NCBI GenBank assembly: GCA_904420025.1
Contig: CAJFTW010000001.1
Location: forward strand, 1-54,369
DNA from: Candidatus Pseudolachnospira avium
Lineage (GTDB): Bacteria > Bacillota > Clostridia > Lachnospirales > Lachnospiraceae
Length of the DNA stretch: 54,369 nt
Direction: 5' to 3'
The notes below the pieces were generated by a model. That model was not told where the DNA came from, searched no databases, and saw only the letters and a program-made list of their open reading frames with translations. A program made the translations under genes and the position numbers. Positions 8,467 to 16,404 of this stretch are shown in pieces. The first letter of the stretch is position 1, and every line of letters begins with the position of its first letter.

Positions 8467-9654
8467 ATGGGAAAACGTTTCCTCTGTCTGCTGGCCGCCG
8501 CCCTTCTTTTGCTGGCACCGTCTCCGGCCCGGGGGGAGGCCCCGGCGGAGAGCCAGCTCTATGCCCAGGCGGCGGTGCTGATGGACGCGGATTCCGGCCG
8601 GGTGCTGTATGCCAAAAACGGGGACCAGCAGCTGCCCATGGCCAGCACGACGAAGATTATGACCTGTATTCTCGCCCTGGAGGAGGGAAATCCGGAGGAT
8701 GTGTATGAGGCCTCCGCCTATGCGGCCTCCATGCCCAAGGTGCACCTGGGCGTGCAGGAGGGGGAGCAGTACCGGCTGAAGGATCTGCTGTACGCCATGA
8801 TGCTGGAGAGCTACAACGACGCGGCGGTGGTGATTGCGGAGGGGCTGGCGGGGAGCGTGGAGGCCTTTGCGGAGAAAATGAACCAGAGGGCCTGGGACCT
8901 GGGCTGCCTGGACACCTATTTTATCACCCCCAACGGCCTGGACGCGGCGGATGAGACCGGGATCCACTCCACCACGGCCCGGGACCTGGCACGGATCATG
9001 TCCTACTGCATCCAGAATGAGCAGTTCCTGGAGATCACCCGTACTGCTTCCTATTCCTTCACCGATGTCAGCGGCAGCCGTTCCTTCACCTGCGCCAACC
9101 ACAACGCCTTCCTCTCCATGATGGAGGGCGCCCTCTCCGGCAAAACCGGCTTTACCAACAATGCCGGCTACTGCTATGTAGGGGCGCTGCGGCAGGACCG
9201 GCGGACCTATGTGGTGGCCCTCCTGGCCTGTGGCTGGCCCAACAACCGCGGCTACAAATGGGCAGATACCCGGAAGCTGATGGAGTACGGGCTGGAGGCG
9301 TACCAATACCGGGAGGTGTGGCAGGAGCCCAGCCTGTCCCCCATCCGGGTGGAAAACGGCATTCCGGCGGATGGGGACCTGTCCGGCCAGGCGGTGGTGA
9401 CGGTGGGGCTGCCGGCGGATGCCGTCCCTTCCCTGCAGCTGCTTCTGCGGGAGGACGAGGCCGTGGAGCAGGAGGTGCAGCAGGAAAGCCTGCTGACCGC
9501 ACCTGTGGCGGCGGGAGAGACGGTGGGCAAGGTGGTGTACCAGCTGAATGGGGAGGTGGCAGCCGAATATCCTTTGGTGGCAGAAAACGCGGTGGAGCCT
9601 TTGTCCTGGGGCTGGTGCCTGCGGCGTGTGGCAGCAGCTTTCCTTGTTCATTAA
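8467..9654 (+). CDS. D-alanyl-D-alanine carboxypeptidase (PBP5/DacF family)
   Basis: 395 residues. The signal peptide is residues 1-23 (hydrophobic CLLAAALLLLAPSP, cleavage near ARG-EA). The S11 peptidase triad is complete: S60-T-T-K63, S115-Y-N117 and K226-T-G. The beta-rich PBP5 C-terminal domain spans about 285-370 and ends in a short amphipathic tail (WGWCLRRVAAAFLVH) that can anchor it to the outer face of the membrane. It removes the terminal D-Ala from peptidoglycan stem peptides. It starts after GGGAGGGCCC and appears to be a single transcription unit. Confidence 0.93.
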   Translation: MGKRFLCLLAAALLLLAPSPARGEAPAESQLYAQAAVLMDADSGRVLYAKNGDQQLPMASTTKIMTCILALEEGNPEDVYEASAYAASMPKVHLGVQEGEQYRLKDLLYAMMLESYNDAAVVIAEGLAGSVEAFAEKMNQRAWDLGCLDTYFITPNGLDAADETGIHSTTARDLARIMSYCIQNEQFLEITRTASYSFTDVSGSRSFTCANHNAFLSMMEGALSGKTGFTNNAGYCYVGALRQDRRTYVVALLACGWPNNRGYKWADTRKLMEYGLEAYQYREVWQEPSLSPIRVENGIPADGDLSGQAVVTVGLPADAVPSLQLLLREDEAVEQEVQQESLLTAPVAAGETVGKVVYQLNGEVAAEYPLVAENAVEPLSWGWCLRRVAAAFLVH

Positions 9655-9693
9655 TTTGGCAGATATTTGGCCGCAAAGATTTCTCAAAACTGC

Positions 9694-9722
9694 TTGATTT
9701 CTGAATTAAGAACCGGTATAAT
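9694..9722 (+). promoter_or_regulatory. sigma-A promoter of the flavin reductase-cobS-cobC unit
   Basis: -35 TTGATT (9694-9699), 17-nt spacer, -10 TATAAT (9717-9722). The leader is about 110 nt and contains a GC-rich hairpin (GGGCGGCC/GGTCGCCC, near 9772-9792). Confidence 0.7.
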
Positions 9723-9841
9723 AAAAAAGCGGGAAAAGGGGATGTACAAAAAGTACAGGCAATCTTGTCAGCGGGCGGCCGTAGGGTCGCCCACTTCCTC
9801 GTTTTAAAGATATTTTTGCGAAAAGCAGAGGAGGTTCGACT

Positions 9842-10351
9842 ATGAAAAACTGGAAGGAACTGCTCCCGGAGCAGTGGACGGAGAACCCGTTTACCCTGAT
9901 TGGGAAAGAGTGGATGCTGGTGGCAGCGGAGAAGGAAGGAAAGGTCAACGCCATGACAGCCGCCTGGGGCGGCCTAGGATTTCTCTGGGGAAAGAACGTT
10001 GCCTTTGTGTTTATCCGCCCGCAGCGGTATACCAAGGCATTTGTGGATGCGGCGGACACCCTGTCCCTGACTTTTTTCGGACCGGAGCACCGGCAGATGC
10101 TGGGCTATATGGGAAAGGTTTCCGGACGGGATGAGGACAAGGTGCAGAAGGCGGGGCTGACGGTGCTTCACCAGGGGGAGACGCCTTACTTTGACGAGGC
10201 CCGTCTGACGGTGATCGGCCGCAAGCTGTACGCCCAGGACCTGAAGCCGGAGTGCTTTGTGGAGCCGGACTGCGACAGCCGCTGGTATCCGGACAAGGAC
10301 TATCACACCATGTATGTGGTGGAAGTGGAAAAAATTCTGAAAGCTGAGTAA
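9842..10351 (+). CDS. flavin reductase domain protein (FMN-binding split barrel)
   Basis: 169 residues, preceded by AGAGGAGG. The fold is recognisable from NPFTLIGKEWMLV, NAMTAAWGGLGFLWGKN and FIRPQRYTKAFVD (flavin phosphate-binding region). The family reduces or carries FMN in the cytoplasm, and in clostridia many copies act as small electron-transfer flavoproteins. It lies six nt before cobS, so both are probably on one mRNA. A flavin protein is needed in corrinoid reduction before adenosylation, but a role for this one in cobalamin synthesis is only a neighbour-based guess. Confidence 0.82.
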   Translation: MKNWKELLPEQWTENPFTLIGKEWMLVAAEKEGKVNAMTAAWGGLGFLWGKNVAFVFIRPQRYTKAFVDAADTLSLTFFGPEHRQMLGYMGKVSGRDEDKVQKAGLTVLHQGETPYFDEARLTVIGRKLYAQDLKPECFVEPDCDSRWYPDKDYHTMYVVEVEKILKAE

Positions 10352-10357
10352 TCCGAT

Positions 10358-11122
10358 ATGTTTGCATCCTTTGTGATTGCGTTTGCCATGTATTCCCGGA
10401 TCCCCATGCCGCGGCTGGAGTGGACAGAGAAAAACATGCGCTACGCTATATGCTTTTTTCCGTGGATTGGCGCGGTGATCGGCCTGCTGGAGGTGGGATT
10501 CTGGCATCTGTGCGGTTCCCTGCAGCTGGGCAGCTGGTTCCGCACCGTGGGGCTGACGGTGATTCCGGTGGCGGTTACCGGCGGCATCCATCTGGACGGA
10601 TTTTTGGACACGGTAGATGCCCGCAGCTCCCATGCGGAGCGGGAGCGGAAACTGGAAATCCTCAAGGATTCCCACACCGGCGCTTTTGCCATACTGGGGG
10701 GAATTGTCTATTTCCTTCTGACCAGCGGCGGCTGGAGTGAACTGCGGGGGGAACAGCTAGGGGCAGTGGCTGCCGGCTTTTTCCTGTCCCGCTCCTACAG
10801 CGGCCTGGCGGTGGTATCCTTCCGGCAGGCCAGGAAAAAGGGGATGATGGCATCCTTTGCGGAGCAGGCGCAAAAGCGCCAGGTGCGCTGGGTGATGCTG
10901 GCCAGCATTCTGGCGTGCAGTGCCTTCATGGTAGTCCTCTCCCCTCTCTACGGCGGCCTGGCCACAGTGACGGCGCTGGCGGTGTTCGGCTATTACCGGT
11001 ATTTTTCCTACCGGGAGTTTGGCGGGGCTACTGGGGATCTGGCCGGTTATTTTGTGCAAATCTGTGAGCTTTCCATTTTGCTGGTGCTGGTGTTGGCGGA
11101 GAGGGTGGTGAACTGCCTGTGA
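10358..11122 (+). CDS. cobS: adenosylcobinamide-GDP ribazoletransferase (cobalamin synthase)
   Basis: 254 residues with several membrane helices. The CobS signature is present: FAMYSRIPMP near the N-terminus, then GGIHLDGFLDTVDARSSHAER and the EILKDSHTGAFAILG segment. It joins adenosylcobinamide-GDP and alpha-ribazole (phosphate) at the membrane, the last assembly step of cobalamin. Its TGA overlaps the GTG start of the next gene (GTGA). No cobU/cobT or de novo cob genes are in the window, so the rest of the nucleotide-loop pathway must lie elsewhere. Confidence 0.93.
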   Translation: MFASFVIAFAMYSRIPMPRLEWTEKNMRYAICFFPWIGAVIGLLEVGFWHLCGSLQLGSWFRTVGLTVIPVAVTGGIHLDGFLDTVDARSSHAERERKLEILKDSHTGAFAILGGIVYFLLTSGGWSELRGEQLGAVAAGFFLSRSYSGLAVVSFRQARKKGMMASFAEQAQKRQVRWVMLASILACSAFMVVLSPLYGGLATVTALAVFGYYRYFSYREFGGATGDLAGYFVQICELSILLVLVLAERVVNCL

Positions 11123-11724
11123 AGATTGTGCTGGTCCGCCATGGGGAGACGCCGGGAAACCGGGAAAAGCGGTATGTGGGTACAACCGATGAGAGCCTGA
11201 CGGAGGAGGGGCGGCGGGCGCTGGAGGAATGCCGGGCGCCGGAGGCGGACCGGATCTACGCCAGCCCCCGCCGCCGGTGTCTGGAAACCGCTGCTATCCT
11301 GTATCCGGGCCGCCCGGTGACGGTGGTGCCGGGGCTGGCGGAGTGCCTGTTTGGCGCCTTTGAGTATAAGAACTACCGGGACCTGACGGGAAATCCGGAT
11401 TACCAGCGGTGGATTGACAGCGGCGGGACCATCGGCTTTCCCGGCGGGGAGTCCCGGGAGGCGTTTCAGCAGCGTTGCCTGGAGGCATTCCGGTGGGTGC
11501 TGCAGGATGCCCGGCAGGCGGAGAGCCGGTCAGCCGCCCTGGTGGTTCATGGCGGCACCATTATGGCATTGATGTCTGCCCTGAGCGTACCGCCCTCCTC
11601 CTATTACGACTGGCAGCTGGGAAACGGCTGCTGGGTGGAGGCGGAGGAGCAGGATGGCCGCCTGTATGCAAGGGCTTTCCAAGAAAACCTACATGCCCGC
11701 TGGCGCGGGCATCACCAACCATGA
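11119..11724 (+). CDS. cobC: histidine phosphatase family protein, probable alpha-ribazole phosphatase
   Basis: 201 residues with a GTG start overlapping the cobS stop by 4 nt. The phosphoglycerate-mutase-like signature LVRHGETPGNREKRYVG holds the catalytic His, and the second catalytic His is in ALVVHGGTI. RIYASPRRRCLETA is also typical. Direct coupling to cobS makes dephosphorylation of alpha-ribazole-5'-phosphate (or of adenosylcobalamin-5'-phosphate) the best reading. The family alone would allow other small phosphates. Confidence 0.85.
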   Translation: MKIVLVRHGETPGNREKRYVGTTDESLTEEGRRALEECRAPEADRIYASPRRRCLETAAILYPGRPVTVVPGLAECLFGAFEYKNYRDLTGNPDYQRWIDSGGTIGFPGGESREAFQQRCLEAFRWVLQDARQAESRSAALVVHGGTIMALMSALSVPPSSYYDWQLGNGCWVEAEEQDGRLYARAFQENLHARWRGHHQP

Positions 11725-11731
11725 AAGCCCT

Positions 11732-11866
11732 CGGATTGCTCCGTGCTGCGCACTCCCGCAATCCTACCTGTATTCGCAATCCGGTCTTCGGCCTATTTGC
11801 TCATACAGGTTAGCGTCGCTAAAGCATAAGCGGGCTAGCCTGCAAGCAGTCTGCCCGCTATGCTTT
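11732..11866. repeat. palindrome-rich intergenic element
   Basis: Part of the 311-nt gap 11725-12035. Three separate inverted repeats lie in a row: GGATTGC/GCAATCC (11733-11764), ACCTGTAT/ATACAGGT (11766-11810) and AAAGCATA(A)GCGGGC/GCCCGCTATGCTTT (11821-11866). The first part (11732-11764) closely matches a second copy at 53320-53351. The arrangement resembles a small REP/BIME-like repetitive element. The last hairpin may also end the cobS-cobC transcript. The rest of the gap (11880-11985) is AT-rich promoter sequence. Confidence 0.55.
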
Positions 11867-11989
11867 GCGACCAGGCTTTCAGAGTAAGTTAAAAAGAAAA
11901 CAAACTGAAAAGGTGGTTTTTCTTTCCGAAAAAATAAGCGAAAATTTTTCTTAATTTTTTCTTGCGAAATTGGATTAGATGCTTTAATA

Positions 11990-11995
11990 TATAAT
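11990..11995 (+). promoter_or_regulatory. -10 box for the Na+-pumping decarboxylase operon
   Basis: TATAAT lies inside a strongly AT-rich stretch, with no well-spaced consensus -35. The candidates TTGGAT and TTGCGA are at poor distances (14 and 22 nt). The start codon of the first gene is 41 nt downstream. Confidence 0.5.
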
Positions 11996-12035
11996 GGGAG
12001 AGAAAGCAAAATTCTACAAAGAAGAGGTGAAAAAC

Positions 12036-12443
12036 ATGACTTTTTTGGCAGCCAGCAATCTGGCAACCACTGCGGCGGACACAAGCTTGGGCGAAGCCAT
12101 GCAGGAGGGATTGATGAACATGGTGGTCGGCCTGGGAACCGTGTTCGTGGTTTTAATTTTCCTGACCTTTGTGATTTCCCTGTTCAAGTTTGTGAACAAG
12201 ATGGAACGCTCAATGGCCAAAGAACAGCCTGTGAAAGCGCCTGCGGCAGCGCCAGCCCCGGCAAAGGCCCCCCTTCCGGTAGCACCGGCTCCGGCAGCCC
12301 CCGCTGGCCCCGGCACTATGGAAAGCGCAATGGTTTCGGTGGCGGATGAGGTGGAAGGCCCGGTGGCCGCGGCCATTCTGGCAGCGGTGGCAGATACCTG
12401 TGGCGGTAGATTTAAAGTAACGTCCATCAAGAAAAGCAAATAA
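12036..12443 (+). CDS. OadG-family subunit of a Na+-translocating decarboxylase (gamma/delta)
   Basis: 135 residues from the ATG at 12036 (AGAGGTG upstream). The open frame from 11994 begins in the promoter. One membrane helix lies at about residues 27-50 (GLGTVFVVLIFLTFVISLF), followed by a long Pro/Ala linker and a C-terminal piece DEVEGPVAAAILAAVAD that resembles the C-terminus of methylmalonyl-CoA decarboxylase delta. It anchors and helps assemble the alpha, biotin and beta parts encoded next. First gene of a four-gene operon. Confidence 0.85.
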   Translation: MTFLAASNLATTAADTSLGEAMQEGLMNMVVGLGTVFVVLIFLTFVISLFKFVNKMERSMAKEQPVKAPAAAPAPAKAPLPVAPAPAAPAGPGTMESAMVSVADEVEGPVAAAILAAVADTCGGRFKVTSIKKSK

Positions 12444-12468
12444 GGTGAAAACAGGAGGAAAGCGAGAG

Positions 12469-12834
12469 ATGAACACTTATAAGATTACGGTAAACGGCGT
12501 GGCATACGATGTGACGGTGGAGCCTGTGGGTGCTCCGGCGGCGGCCCCGGCTCCGGCAGCAGCACCTGCACCTGCTCCGGCGGCACCTGCTCCGGCGGCG
12601 GCCCCGGCGGGAGAGCCCGGCGGTGTGCGCGTGGAAGCGGCTGTGGCCGGCAAAATCTGGAAGGTTGTGGCTGCGCCTGGCCAGGCTCTGAAAGCTGGCG
12701 ACAGCATTGTAATCCTGGAGGCCATGAAGATGGAGATCCCGGTGGTGGCTCCTCAGGATGGCACCGTAGCACAGATTGTCCTCAAGGAAGGAGACCCGGT
12801 GGAAGTTGGTGACCTGATCGCCACCATGAATTGA
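12469..12834 (+). CDS. biotin carboxyl carrier protein of the Na+-pumping decarboxylase
   Basis: 121 residues. The ATG at 12469 lies 10 nt after AGGAGG. The GTG at 12445 precedes that site and is rejected. A short N-terminal region ([16 protein letters not shown]) is followed by an Ala/Pro hinge (22-50) and a biotinyl domain with EAMKM, biotin attached at K87. The carrier shuttles carboxyl-biotin from the carboxyltransferase to the beta subunit. In many bacteria this domain is fused to the alpha subunit; here it is free, as in glutaconyl-CoA and methylmalonyl-CoA decarboxylases. Confidence 0.92.
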   Translation: MNTYKITVNGVAYDVTVEPVGAPAAAPAPAAAPAPAPAAPAPAAAPAGEPGGVRVEAAVAGKIWKVVAAPGQALKAGDSIVILEAMKMEIPVVAPQDGTVAQIVLKEGDPVEVGDLIATMN

Positions 12835-12860
12835 TAACCGGTCTCAGAGGAGGAAAAATC

Positions 12861-13985
12861 ATGAGTATTGGACAAACCGTAATGAACCTGCTGGATCAGA
12901 CAGCGTTTTCCACTTTGTACTGGGGAAACTATGTGATGATTCTGGTGGCGTGTGTCTTTTTGTACCTGGCCATTGCCAAGGGCTTTGAGCCTCTTCTTCT
13001 GGTACCTATTTCCTTTGGCATGCTGTTGGTGAATATTTATCCCCCCATCATTGAGGAGGGCGGCCTGCTGTGGTATTTTTATCAGCTGGATGAATGGGCT
13101 ATTCTGCCGTCCCTGATCTTTATGGGAGTGGGCGCCATGACGGATTTTGGGCCTTTGATCGCCAATCCCCAGAGTTTCCTCATGGGGGCGGCAGCGCAGC
13201 TGGGCATCTACGTGGCTTACTTCCTGGCAATGCTGCTGGGATTCAGCGGGCCCGCCGCTGCGGCCATCTCCATCATTGGCGGAGCGGACGGCCCCACCTC
13301 CATTTTCCTGGCTTCTAAGCTGGGGCAGACGGCTCTGCTGGGGCCCATTGCGGTGGCTGCCTATTCCTACATGTCTCTGGTTCCGCTGATCCAGCCTCCG
13401 GTCATGAAGCTGTGCACCACGGATAAGGAGAGAAGAATCAAGATGGGCCAGCTTCGCCCGGTTTCCAAGCTGGAGAAAATCCTGTTCCCCGTTGTGATCA
13501 CCATTGTGGTCTGCATGATCCTGCCCAGTGTTACGCCGCTGGTGGGCATGCTGATGCTGGGTAACCTGTTCCGGGAGAGCGGCGTGGTCCGTCAGCTGAC
13601 GGAAACTGCATCCAACGCAATGATGTACATCGTAGTGATCCTGCTGGGCACCTCTGTGGGCGCTACCACATCCGCCCAGGCGTTCCTGCAGGCTGATACT
13701 CTGAAGATTGTAGGGTTGGGACTGGTGGCCTTTGCCTTCGGCACCTTTGGCGGTGTGATGCTGGGCAAGCTGATGTGCAAGCTGTCCGGAGGAAAGATCA
13801 ACCCGCTGATCGGCTCCGCCGGCGTTTCGGCTGTTCCCATGGCGGCCCGTGTTTCCCAGAAAGTGGGCGCGGAGTATGATCCCACCAACTTCCTGCTGAT
13901 GCACGCCATGGGTCCCAACGTGGCAGGCGTAATTGGCACGGCGGTGGCGGCCGGTACCTTTATGGCTGTGTTCGGGGTGAAATAG
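12861..13985 (+). CDS. oadB: Na+-translocating decarboxylase beta subunit
   Basis: 374 residues. It starts after GAGGAGG, and the frame from 12831 overlaps the carrier gene and lacks a site. It is a polytopic membrane protein of the OadB/GcdB/MmdB family with conserved [32 protein letters not shown] and [20 protein letters not shown]. It decarboxylates carboxybiotin and couples this to export of Na+ across the membrane, feeding the sodium motive force. The usual length is 370-430, so this copy is complete. The oad symbol is chosen because the adjacent carboxyltransferase is of the oxaloacetate type. Confidence 0.9.
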   Translation: MSIGQTVMNLLDQTAFSTLYWGNYVMILVACVFLYLAIAKGFEPLLLVPISFGMLLVNIYPPIIEEGGLLWYFYQLDEWAILPSLIFMGVGAMTDFGPLIANPQSFLMGAAAQLGIYVAYFLAMLLGFSGPAAAAISIIGGADGPTSIFLASKLGQTALLGPIAVAAYSYMSLVPLIQPPVMKLCTTDKERRIKMGQLRPVSKLEKILFPVVITIVVCMILPSVTPLVGMLMLGNLFRESGVVRQLTETASNAMMYIVVILLGTSVGATTSAQAFLQADTLKIVGLGLVAFAFGTFGGVMLGKLMCKLSGGKINPLIGSAGVSAVPMAARVSQKVGAEYDPTNFLLMHAMGPNVAGVIGTAVAAGTFMAVFGVK

Positions 13986-13999
13986 GAGGAACGTAAAAA

Positions 14000-15403
14000 A
14001 TGGCAAAACCTGTTAAAATTATGGAGACGGTTCTGCGGGATGGGCATCAATCCCTGATTGCCACCCGGATGACCACAGAACAGATGCTCCCGATTGTAGA
14101 TAAAATGGACCAGGTGGGATACCACGCCGTGGAGGTGTGGGGCGGCGCCACCTTTGACGCGGCCCTCCGCTTTTTGAAGGAGGACCCCTGGGACCGCCTT
14201 CGGAAGCTCCGGGATGGCTTTAAGAATACCAAGCTCCAGATGCTGTTCCGCGGCCAGAATATTCTGGGCTACCGCCATTATGCGGACGATGTGGTGGAGT
14301 ATTTTGTGCAGAAATCCATCGCCAACGGCATTGATATTATCCGGATTTTTGACGCCCTCAACGATGTGCGGAACCTGGAGACCGCAGTGAAGGCCACTAA
14401 GAAGGAAGGCGGCCATGTGCAGACCGCCATCTCCTACACCATCGGAGAGCCGTACACCCACGAGTACTATGTAGACCTGGCCAAGCGTATGGAGGATATG
14501 GGTGCAGACTCCATTTGCGTCAAGGACATGGCCGGCCTGCTGGTCCCTTATGAAGCGGAGGCCCTGGTTAAGGTCCTAAAGGAGAACATCCATGTTCCCC
14601 TGGAGCTGCACACCCACTGCACCAGCGGTGTGGCCAGTATGACCTATATGCGTGCGGTAGAAGCCGGCTGCGATATTATTGACACAGCCATGTCACCCTT
14701 TGGCGAGGGGACCAGCCAGCCCTCCACGGAGGTGCTGGTGGAAACCTTCCGGGGAACCGAATACGATACGGGCTTGAATCAGGACCTGCTCAGCGAAATT
14801 GCCGAGTATTTCCGCCCGCTGCGGGAGGACGCCCTGAAGAGCGGCCTGCTGAATCCCAAGGTCCTGGGCGTGGACATCAACACTCTGCGGTACCAGGTGC
14901 CCGGCGGTATGCTGTCTAACCTGGTCTCCCAGCTGCAGCAGCAGCGCGCGGAGGATAAGTTCTACGATGTGCTGAAGGAAATTCCCCGGGTGCGGGAGGA
15001 TATGGGTATGCCGCCGCTGGTTACGCCCTCCAGCCAGATTGTGGGCACCCAGGCGGTGTTCAACGTGCTGATGGGAGAGCGCTATAAGATGGCCACCGCA
15101 GAGACCAAGGCCATTCTGTCCGGCGAGTATGGCCAGACGGTGCGTCCCTTCAACCCGGAGGTGCAGAAGAAGGTAATCGGGGACAAAAAGCCCATTACCT
15201 GCCGTCCGGCGGATCTGCTGGAGCCGGAGCTGCCCAAGCTGGAAAAGGAGATGGCGGAGTGGAAGGAGCAGGATGAGGATGTCCTTTCCTATGCGCTGTT
15301 CCCCCAGGTGGCGCTGGAGTTCTTTAAATACCGCAAGGCACAGCGGGAAGGAAGCCTGCCGGTACAGGGCGAGGTGGAGTGCTCGGTGACGCCGGTGAAA
15401 TAA
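14000..15403 (+). CDS. oadA: oxaloacetate decarboxylase alpha subunit (carboxyltransferase, no biotin domain)
   Basis: 467 residues. It has an HMGL-like TIM barrel with METVLRDGHQSLIATRM at the N-terminus and the metal ligand motif LELHTHCTSG, then the PYC/OADA conserved domain (about 300-450) with PGGMLSNL and TPSSQIVGTQAVFN. It transfers the carboxyl group of oxaloacetate to biotin, giving pyruvate. The protein ends where other OadA proteins continue into a biotinyl domain, which is the separate gene at 12469. The operon ends with a terminator. A pyruvate carboxylase B-type role is a less likely alternative given the beta and gamma subunits. Confidence 0.92.
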   Translation: MAKPVKIMETVLRDGHQSLIATRMTTEQMLPIVDKMDQVGYHAVEVWGGATFDAALRFLKEDPWDRLRKLRDGFKNTKLQMLFRGQNILGYRHYADDVVEYFVQKSIANGIDIIRIFDALNDVRNLETAVKATKKEGGHVQTAISYTIGEPYTHEYYVDLAKRMEDMGADSICVKDMAGLLVPYEAEALVKVLKENIHVPLELHTHCTSGVASMTYMRAVEAGCDIIDTAMSPFGEGTSQPSTEVLVETFRGTEYDTGLNQDLLSEIAEYFRPLREDALKSGLLNPKVLGVDINTLRYQVPGGMLSNLVSQLQQQRAEDKFYDVLKEIPRVREDMGMPPLVTPSSQIVGTQAVFNVLMGERYKMATAETKAILSGEYGQTVRPFNPEVQKKVIGDKKPITCRPADLLEPELPKLEKEMAEWKEQDEDVLSYALFPQVALEFFKYRKAQREGSLPVQGEVECSVTPVK

Positions 15404-15449
15404 GCGGCAGCTGTTCCCAAAGGCTTTTTTCATAAGAGATGAAACCCAG

Positions 15450-15495
15450 AGGCGGGTGTGAATGGAAACGTCTGTTTTCATTCACACCCGCCTTT
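15450..15495 (+). terminator. intrinsic terminator of the decarboxylase operon
   Basis: GGCGGGTGTGAATG (15451-15464) pairs perfectly with CATTCACACCCGCC (15479-15492) and is followed by TTTT. Confidence 0.85.
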
Positions 15496-15559
15496 TCTGC
15501 AGGAACGGCCATTTGTCCGGAAGGACTTAACCTGGATTTTACATCCCCCTTACCAAAAT

Positions 15560-15587
15560 TTGATTTTCTTCCTATTAAATATATACT
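15560..15587 (+). promoter_or_regulatory. possible sigma-A promoter upstream of sigI
   Basis: -35 TTGATT (15560-15565), 16-nt spacer, -10 TATACT (15582-15587) in an AT-rich stretch. It would give basal transcription ahead of the sigma-I-like site. Confidence 0.5.
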
Positions 15588-15627
15588 GGGTATTTGTAGC
15601 AAAGAGGAACGTAAAAAAAGAATGGAA

Positions 15628-15662
15628 TACCCCGGTTTGAAAACAGCGCATGCGTATTCTAT
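15628..15662 (+). promoter_or_regulatory. sigma-I-like promoter of the sigI operon (copy 1)
   Basis: TACCCCG (15628-15634), 16 nt, TGCGTATTCTAT (15651-15662). The same two blocks at the same spacing occur before the lipoprotein gene at 17468. Known sigma-I promoters use a CCCC-containing -35 and a CGAA/CGTA-like -10. The ribosome binding site GGGAGGG begins only about 5 nt downstream, so the leader is very short. Confidence 0.6.
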
Positions 15663-15681
15663 ATAGGGAGGGAATGACTGC

Positions 15682-16404
15682 ATGGAGGAAGGACAACAAA
15701 TCCTGCGGCAGGTGGAGCGGGCAAGGGAGGATTCGCAGGCAGCCGATGAGCTGATTCGCGCCTATCTTCCTTTTATTAAAGCGGAGACGGCCAGATTTCT
15801 GCATCGGCCGCCGGTGGAGGGGCACGATGACGAACTGAGCATTGCCATGATTGCGTTCCACGAGGCAATTCAGGGCTATTCCCGCCTGCGGGGCGCTTTT
15901 TTGCGGTACGCGGCGGTGCTGATCCGGAACCGGCTGATTGACTATCGCCGCCGGGAGCAAAGGCACTGGCAGGTAATTTCCCTGGATGCGGCGGAGGGGG
16001 AGGAAGCGGCCACCCTGGGGGAGCGGCTGGCAGATGAAAAGGACCAGCACCAGGAGCTATCAGAGAGGGAGGCCACCCGCGCAGAGATTGCGGAGCTGTC
16101 CCGGCAGATGCAAGAGTTTGGCGTAACGCTGGGGGATGTGGCGGACAACTGCCCCCGGCAGGAGCGGACGCTGGAGGCGTGCCGGAGGGCCCTGCGTCGA
16201 GCAGTGGAGACGCCGGGGGTCCTGGAGGAATTTCTGCGGACACGGCGACTCCCCATGGCACGGCTGGCGGAGGGGGCAGCGGAGCGTAAGACTCTGGAGC
16301 GGCATCGCCGGTATCTGGTGGCGCTGCTGTTGATCCACACCAATGGCTACGAGATGATCCGCGGACATATCCGCCAGGTCCTGAAAGGGGGGACGGCAAA
16401 ATGA
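15682..16404 (+). CDS. sigI: SigI-type RNA polymerase sigma factor
   Basis: 240 residues, starting 9 nt after AGGGAGGG. Region 2 is clear: EDSQAADELIRAYLPFIKAE, DDELSIAMIAFHEAIQGY and LIRNRLIDYRRREQRH. The C-terminal half (EFGVTLGDVADNCPRQERTLEACRR... and HTNGYEMIRGHIRQVLKGG) matches the SigI C-terminal region rather than a standard sigma-70 region 4. SigI factors direct core polymerase to stress or cell-surface genes and are held inactive by a membrane RsgI protein. The next gene is such a protein and overlaps by 4 nt. The sigma-I-like site upstream suggests autoactivation. Confidence 0.87.
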   Translation: MEEGQQILRQVERAREDSQAADELIRAYLPFIKAETARFLHRPPVEGHDDELSIAMIAFHEAIQGYSRLRGAFLRYAAVLIRNRLIDYRRREQRHWQVISLDAAEGEEAATLGERLADEKDQHQELSEREATRAEIAELSRQMQEFGVTLGDVADNCPRQERTLEACRRALRRAVETPGVLEEFLRTRRLPMARLAEGAAERKTLERHRRYLVALLLIHTNGYEMIRGHIRQVLKGGTAK

